A model generated the notes under the pieces. It saw only the letters and a program-made list of their open reading frames with translations. It ran no database searches and was not told the DNA's origin. This document shows positions 59,620 to 64,000 of a DNA stretch of 64,000 bases, piece by piece (position 1 is the stretch's first letter; each line of letters begins with the position of its first letter). Source of the DNA: DATAUD01 sp035511075 (lineage in GTDB: Bacteria; Verrucomicrobiota; Verrucomicrobiia; Limisphaerales; Palsa-1400). Position numbers and translations under genes: made by a program. The DNA is taken from NCBI GenBank assembly GCA_035511075.1, contig DATKFW010000015.1:124001-188000 (forward strand). The letters run 5' to 3'.

Positions 59620-62529
59620 TCATGGCGTGGCGGGGGCCGGATCGCCAATCACCGACCTGGCTTCCTTGTAGGCGAGCCACCAAATCAGCGTGTCGTGCGA
59701 CAAGGTTCCTCTGTCAACTATAGGTTTGCCTTCATCCTTGGGCAGCGGAGGCATTTTTGCCGCGGCCTGGCTGAAAAGCCTCCGGCCCTCTTCCGCCCGA
59801 CCCTGCCGGAAAACCGCCATGGCGTGGAACATGTGCGCGATACCCTGGATTTCGTCCTGGTCACCGACTGTCCGCTCGGTCACGACAACACTCTGTTCCG
59901 CGGCCGGGAATTGGGCGTTACGATACTCAGCCAGGCCCAGAGTCAATTGATACCACGGCAACGACGAGCTGACTTTGCCCAGTTCCACGGCCCGCTGCGC
60001 AAGTTGAAGCGCGTTCGACAGCAGGTCGGCGTCGATGGAGGGGCGCAGGGACGCGGCTTTTGCGGCGCGCTCCGCCGTGCCGGCCTGGGCCGATCCTTGC
60101 GCCTGTTGGACCAGGCGGTGGCGGGTGGCTTCGTAGTCGGCGTCGTGGCCGAACCAGGTTTGCCATGTCGCGAGGGTGAGCGAGGCATCCGTGTTCCTCG
60201 GGTCGAGTTCACAGACCTTGGCCAAAAGGGCGATTGCCTCCGTGCTGCGGCCGGCCTCGACGTAGGAAGTCGCCAGCTCTTCCATCGCGTCGAGCGTGTC
60301 GGGGTGATCCGGGCCACTGACCTTGCTGTAGAGGGCCACCACTTGCTCCCGGAGCTTGAGGGCCTCGTCCCAACGGCCGGCCTCGTCGTAGGACATCGCC
60401 AGGTTGCCCATCGACAGGATGGTGTCGGGATGCTCCGGGCCGCTGACATTGCGGAAGGTCGCCACGACCTCCTCGCGCAACTTGAGCGCTTCGTCCCTGC
60501 GCCCCGCTTCGTCGTAGGAATTCGCCAGGTTGCCCATCGCCATGAGCGTGTTGGGGTGTTGCGGGCCGCTGACCTTGCGGTAGAGCGCCAGCACCTGCTC
60601 GCGCAGCTTGAGGGCCTCAGCCCGGCGGCCGGCCTCGTCGTATGAAACCGCCAGGTTTTGCATCGCGCTGATGGTTTCGGGATTTTCCGGGCCGATTACT
60701 TTGCGGCGCAGCGCCACCACCTCCTCTTTTAACTGGATTGCCTCGTCGACGCGGCCAGCCACGCCGTAGGAAATCGCCAGGTTATTCATTGCTTTGAGAG
60801 TTTCGGGATTTTCCGGGCCGCTGACCTTGCGACGCAACGCCAGCACCTGCTCGCGCAGTTGGAGGGCCTCGTCCCGGCGGCCGGCCGCGTAGTAAGAGTT
60901 GCCCAGGTTGTTCATCGCCTGGAGCGTGTCGGGGTCTTCCGGGCCGGAGGCGGCCAGATAGTAATCGCGAACCTTTTCTTGAAGTGGAATGGCCTCGCGG
61001 GGGAGACCCAGCGCGCGGTAAGTCACCCCGAGAGTGGCCTGGAGGTTGGCCCGCCGCGCCGGCTGGTCGGCCAGATCGGTTTCGAGCTTCTTGGCGGCGG
61101 CCCCGAGAGATTCGGCGACAGTGATGGTGCGACCATCGCGGGCTGGGTTCGGGCTTTTGAAGACGCCGGTCAGGAATTTGGAGATGGCTTCAGACTCGGC
61201 CTGTCGTTGTTTGGCCAGGGCTTCCGCACGGGTGGCCCGTACGGCTTGCCAGGCGCTTATGGCCGTGGCGGTCACCAGCACCGCCACCATCAGGGCGGCC
61301 ACGGCGATCGCTGTTTTGTTGCGCCGCCACGCCTTTTGCAGGCGGTAGGCGGTGCTCGGCGGCCGGGCGATCACCGGTTCGTTTTCCAGGTGGCGCTTGA
61401 TATCGGCGGCCAGACCGATGGCGGTTTCGTACCGGCGCGTGCGGTCCTTTTCCAGGCATTTCATCACGATCCAATCCAGATCGCCCTTGAGCTGGTGGAA
61501 AAGCTTGGAGGCATCGGCGGACCGGCGTTTGGCCGTGGTCGTCAAGGCGTCGCCCTTAAGCCCCGCCAAGCGAGTGCTCGGGCGCATCGGCTCCTCCTCG
61601 CGAATGGTTTTTCGCATCGCGTCGATTCCCAGGGCCATCAGTTTCTTGGCGTCGAAGGGTGTGCTGCCAGCCAGCAATTCGTAGAGCAACACTCCCAGGC
61701 TGTAGATGTCGCTGCGGGTATCAATGTCCAACACGCTCATCTCGGCCTGCTCAGGCGACATGTAAGCGGGCGTCCCGATGAACTGGTGGAACTGTGTGTA
61801 AATCGTCGCGTCCGTCAAGCGGCCCTCCGTCGCCTTGGCGATGCCGAAATCAATGACCTTGGGCACGGGGACGCCGTCGTGGAGCGCGACCAGGATGTTG
61901 GAGGGTTTGATGTCGCGGTGAATGATGCCCTTCTGATGGGCATGCTGGATGGCCTGGCAGACTTTCATGAACAGGTCGAGGCGTTCCCGAGTGTTGAGGT
62001 TGGCCTGATCGCAATAGTCGGTGATGCGGATGCCGCGCACCAGTTCCATGACAAAGTAGAGGCGGCCCGTATCGGTTGCGCCGGCGTCGAGGACCTTGGC
62101 GATATTGGGATGATCCATCACCGCCAGCGCCTGGCGTTCCGCTTCGAATCGGGCGACGACCTGTTTGGTGTCCATGCCCAGCTTGATGACCTTGACGGCA
62201 ACGCGGCGGCGCACCGGTTCGATTTGCTCGGCCACATAGACGACGCCGCAGCCGCCTTCGCCTATCTTCTCCAACAATTTATAGCGGCCGAGCATCTGGC
62301 CCACGGATTCATCCGGGGGGTCCGGCAGATGGAGCTTAATGGTCGCCACGACTGGGGGGGCACCCCTGGGCAACAAGTCGTTGGATTGGTCATGGGCAGC
62401 CAGAAGTGCTTCGAGACGCTGGCGTAAAGCGGGGTCACCGGCGCATTCGCGGTCCAGGAACGCAACGCGGGCGGCGGCGGGCTGGTTCAGCGCCAGGGAG
62501 AACAGGAGTTGTTCGTTAGAGGAAGGCAT
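59620..62529 (-). CDS. Membrane Ser/Thr protein kinase with C-terminal TPR array
   Basis: 969 aa. Residues 1-75 are an N-terminal helical module common in this kinase group. The Hanks-type kinase domain spans about 83-390: G-loop KIGEGGCGVVYVAEQ, lysine VAVKVIKLG, catalytic loop GIIHRDIKPSNILVALHDG, DFG in VIDFGIAKATEG, APE-like TPAYMSPEQAEMS. A transmembrane helix (about 410-432; TAIAVAALMVAVLVTATAIS) and about seven 42-residue TPR units (GPENPETLKAMNNLAISYGV type) follow. Kinesin-light-chain-like TPRs are probably outside the membrane. Target unknown. Divergent from vapBC. Confidence 0.93.
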   Translation of the reverse strand: MPSSNEQLLFSLALNQPAAARVAFLDRECAGDPALRQRLEALLAAHDQSNDLLPRGAPPVVATIKLHLPDPPDESVGQMLGRYKLLEKIGEGGCGVVYVAEQIEPVRRRVAVKVIKLGMDTKQVVARFEAERQALAVMDHPNIAKVLDAGATDTGRLYFVMELVRGIRITDYCDQANLNTRERLDLFMKVCQAIQHAHQKGIIHRDIKPSNILVALHDGVPVPKVIDFGIAKATEGRLTDATIYTQFHQFIGTPAYMSPEQAEMSVLDIDTRSDIYSLGVLLYELLAGSTPFDAKKLMALGIDAMRKTIREEEPMRPSTRLAGLKGDALTTTAKRRSADASKLFHQLKGDLDWIVMKCLEKDRTRRYETAIGLAADIKRHLENEPVIARPPSTAYRLQKAWRRNKTAIAVAALMVAVLVTATAISAWQAVRATRAEALAKQRQAESEAISKFLTGVFKSPNPARDGRTITVAESLGAAAKKLETDLADQPARRANLQATLGVTYRALGLPREAIPLQEKVRDYYLAASGPEDPDTLQAMNNLGNSYYAAGRRDEALQLREQVLALRRKVSGPENPETLKAMNNLAISYGVAGRVDEAIQLKEEVVALRRKVIGPENPETISAMQNLAVSYDEAGRRAEALKLREQVLALYRKVSGPQHPNTLMAMGNLANSYDEAGRRDEALKLREEVVATFRNVSGPEHPDTILSMGNLAMSYDEAGRWDEALKLREQVVALYSKVSGPDHPDTLDAMEELATSYVEAGRSTEAIALLAKVCELDPRNTDASLTLATWQTWFGHDADYEATRHRLVQQAQGSAQAGTAERAAKAASLRPSIDADLLSNALQLAQRAVELGKVSSSLPWYQLTLGLAEYRNAQFPAAEQSVVVTERTVGDQDEIQGIAHMFHAMAVFRQGRAEEGRRLFSQAAAKMPPLPKDEGKPIVDRGTLSHDTLIWWLAYKEARSVIGDPAPATP

Positions 62530-62547
62530 GGAACTGGTCGCCAGGGC

Positions 62548-62566
62548 ATCATAATAGCGATATGAT
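62548..62566 (+). promoter_or_regulatory. Inverted repeat before vapBC
   Basis: ATCATA (62548-62553) and TATGAT (62561-62566), 7-base spacer, 50 bases before the antitoxin ATG. VapBC operons are typically autoregulated through such sites. It also lies just upstream of the kinase gene on the other strand. Confidence 0.4.
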
Positions 62567-62615
62567 GTTAACTGAGCCTATTGACATCACATGGAAATGG
62601 AGGCATCGTTTCACC

Positions 62616-62843
62616 ATGAGAACGACGCTGAATTTGGACGACGACACTCTCGAACTTGCAGCCCGCCAGGCGAAGCTGCGGGGAGTCTCGTTGGGCAGGA
62701 CTGTGTCGGACCTCTTGCGTCGCGGGCTTAGCGCCCCTACCCCTTGCCAGGAGAAGGGCGGAATTGTGGTTTTCCGGTTGCCCGCCGATTCACCGCCAGT
62801 GACAACCGAGGAAGTGCGTCGAATCGAAGCTGAGGGCGCATGA
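62616..62843 (+). CDS. vapB: VapB-type ribbon-helix-helix antitoxin
   Basis: 75 aa from the ATG at 62616, with GGAGG 11 bases upstream. The N-terminus MRTTLNLDDDTLELAARQAK and LRGVSLGRTVSDLLRRGL matches an RHH/CopG-type DNA-binding domain. The C-terminal tail (GGIVVFRLPADSPPVTTEEV) should wrap the toxin. Coupled to the toxin gene by a 4-base overlap. Expected to repress the operon with VapC. Confidence 0.85.
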   Translation: MRTTLNLDDDTLELAARQAKLRGVSLGRTVSDLLRRGLSAPTPCQEKGGIVVFRLPADSPPVTTEEVRRIEAEGA

Positions 62844-63280
62844 AGGGCTGCTTGTTGGACACCAACCTGCTGATCGCGCTGCTGTGGCCAAGCCACGAGC
62901 GGCACGACTCGGCCGTGAGGTGGTTCAGCCGCCGGCGCGCCAAAGGCTGGGCCACGTGCCCGTTTACGCAGGCGGGTTTCGTGCGTATCGTGTCCAATCC
63001 CGCTTTTTCCCGCGACGCCGTTCAGCCTCGCGAGGCGATTCAAGTTCTCTCGGCGAATACCGCCGCCGCGGATCACGAGTTCTGGGCGGACGAACTGCCT
63101 TTGGGTGGGGCGGTTGCCTTTGCGGGATTGCGATTGGTCGGTCATCAGCAAATCACAGACGCCTACCTGCTCGGCTTGGCAATCAGCCGGGGTGCCTTGC
63201 TGGCCACGTTGGACAAGGGGATTGACGCCCTGACTGAACCCAAGTCGGCGGAGCGAAAGGCATTGGAGACGGTGGATTGA
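62840..63280 (+). CDS. vapC: VapC-type PIN-domain ribonuclease toxin
   Basis: 146-aa PIN toxin. Acidic metal residues: D8 in CLLDTNLLIALLWP, E in the SHERHDSAVRWF segment, and D in the QQITDAYLLGLAISRGALLA and TLDKGID parts. The active-site layout (D-E-D-D) is that of RNA-cleaving VapC toxins that target tRNA or rRNA. Follows its antitoxin by ATGA overlap. Confidence 0.9.
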   Translation: MKGCLLDTNLLIALLWPSHERHDSAVRWFSRRRAKGWATCPFTQAGFVRIVSNPAFSRDAVQPREAIQVLSANTAAADHEFWADELPLGGAVAFAGLRLVGHQQITDAYLLGLAISRGALLATLDKGIDALTEPKSAERKALETVD

Positions 63281-63419
63281 CGGCGGTTGGGGCGCCGTGG
63301 GGCGGTCATTGGCCGGCTTATCCAGCGCGAGCGCAAAGAACGCTTGGTCCTGTTTATTAGGCAATGGCATGTCCGATTGGGATCTGCTCTTTCAATCCTA
63401 CACGCGCATTCGACGGACT

Positions 63420-63450
63420 AAAAGTATGAATAATTCTTCCCTATACTTTT
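63420..63450 (+). promoter_or_regulatory. Inverted repeat upstream of the zinc-ribbon gene
   Basis: AAAAGTAT (63420-63427) and ATACTTTT (63443-63450), perfect arms with a 15-base A/T-rich spacer, 33 bases before the ATG at 63484. A GC-poor island in GC-rich DNA, suitable as operator or promoter. Confidence 0.45.
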
Positions 63451-63483
63451 GGCGGGCGATCTGCGCATAATGAAGTGAATGTT

Positions 63484-63693
63484 ATGACTACATCTGATTT
63501 CAAATTCTATTGTTCACATTGTGATCAACCTTTGAAGTGCGACCCGTGCCACGCGGGGAGGCAGATCCAGTGCCCAGCCTGCCATCACCTCATCCGCATT
63601 CCCAGTCCGCCGGCGGGAACCGGTTTCACACATGTCCAGCCGGAATCCGGCCGCACTTGGGACACGCATCCCCCGAGGGGCAACGCAGCCTGA
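63484..63693 (+). CDS. Small zinc-ribbon protein
   Basis: 69 aa from the ATG at 63484 (GTG at 63475 possible). CxxC pairs FYCSHCDQPLKCDPCHAG and IQCPACHHLIRIPSPP form a zinc ribbon like those at the N-terminus of many planctomycete and verrucomicrobial envelope proteins. The C-terminal 30 residues are low in features. It may be a stand-alone ribbon or the 5' part of a degraded longer gene. Upstream inverted repeat noted separately. Confidence 0.55.
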   Translation: MTTSDFKFYCSHCDQPLKCDPCHAGRQIQCPACHHLIRIPSPPAGTGFTHVQPESGRTWDTHPPRGNAA

Positions 63694-63879
63694 TCGGTCC
63701 GGAGAATCGAAAGGCCGGCGCGGCGCCGCGCTGGGCCGAAGCCGAGGGTCAATGCCGATACGAATTGTGCCGGCAGTAGTTGCCATCGAAGCTGGAATCC
63801 GGTAGGGTGGTTGAAATTCTACACGATCACTATTAATCGGCCAAACTGTCGGCCCAACCATGAACGAAAGGCACCGAGT

Positions 63880-64000
63880 ATGAGACCCGAGAGGCAACGC
63901 CCAGCAACACCACCCACAATCCACGGCGCCAACCCCGCGCCGGGACATCCCATCAAACGACGCCAGTTCCTTAAGTCGACGGCTTTGGTCGGAGCAGCCG
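63880..64000 (+). CDS. N-terminus of a Tat-exported protein, cut by window edge
   Basis: 40 codons in view from the ATG at 63880, which has GAAAGG about 8 bases upstream. The twin-arginine signal is PIKRRQFLKSTALVGAA (RRQFLK). The start overlaps the stop of a 7-codon open frame (63860-63883, MNERHRV) in ATGA fashion. The product cannot be named; Tat signals of this form are common on Gfo/Idh/MocA dehydrogenases and DUF1501/sulfatase-like proteins in this phylum. Confidence 0.6.
   Translation, partial: MRPERQRPATPPTIHGANPAPGHPIKRRQFLKSTALVGAA

Noticed and set aside
60859..62427. 522-codon plus-strand open frame
   Set aside because: Antisense shadow of the Ser/Thr kinase, whose catalytic motifs are all on the reverse strand.

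Overview
This 64 kb window is GC-rich, gene-dense bacterial chromosome with no rRNA, tRNA, CRISPR array, prophage or insertion sequence that I could see. The gene content points to Verrucomicrobiota, most likely the Limisphaerales/Pedosphaera side. The signs are a secreted protein with the GGNYSISGTIGQP-type motif, a DUF6600-type WGWAPFHYGGW protein, an FHA-GTPase/GAP1-like/TolQ/vWA membrane operon, a bacterial SUI1 factor, an archaeal-type phosphoglycerate mutase, and many exported proteins. This placement is inference from family knowledge; no database was searched.

Layout. 1-6 kb: a truncated M3 oligopeptidase, pgsA, a polysaccharide-export lipoprotein, a secreted protein with three tandem repeats, and infC with a probable TTG start. 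6-14.2 kb: a NarL-type two-component pair, then a FecR-TPR-outer-membrane-barrel protein beside a CHASE2 adenylate cyclase. 14.2-15 kb: a small secreted protein and the 3' remnant of an outer-membrane barrel gene. 15-27 kb: the main item, nine tightly packed co-oriented genes. They encode an FHA/zinc-ribbon/P-loop GTPase, a GAP1-N2-like membrane protein, a large coiled-coil membrane protein, a GYF/TM2 protein, a MotA/TolQ/ExbB-type channel, two ExbD/MotB-like stators, a membrane-anchored vWA protein and a DUF2135-like protein. I read it as a GTP-switched, proton-motive-force-driven envelope machine, possibly a conflict or defence system.

27-45 kb is mostly housekeeping: a feruloyl-esterase-like hydrolase, miaE, a cupin, cutA, two tandem winged-helix paralogues, a YlbF-family protein with a metal-binding tail, a SulP transporter, an FMN reductase, a DUF6600 protein, pabB-pabC, an M16 protease, a LOG-family protein, a Yip1 membrane protein and a MoxR-DUF58-transglutaminase operon. 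45-48 kb: a two-gene unit whose proteins share a GNSNxQTIN motif, at the C-terminus of a small membrane protein and near the N-terminus of a TPR protein. That arrangement recalls amyloid-signalling receptor/effector pairs.

48-64 kb: a ketose 3-epimerase, a Tat-exported Gfo/Idh/MocA oxidoreductase with a discoidin-like partner, a TPR protein, a GntR-DUF6159 operon with a clear operator palindrome, a GH42 glycosidase lacking its usual acid/base Glu and overlapping a DciA-like gene, SUI1, pyrE, apgM, a Ser/Thr kinase with TPRs, a vapBC module, a zinc-ribbon protein and the start of another Tat-exported protein.
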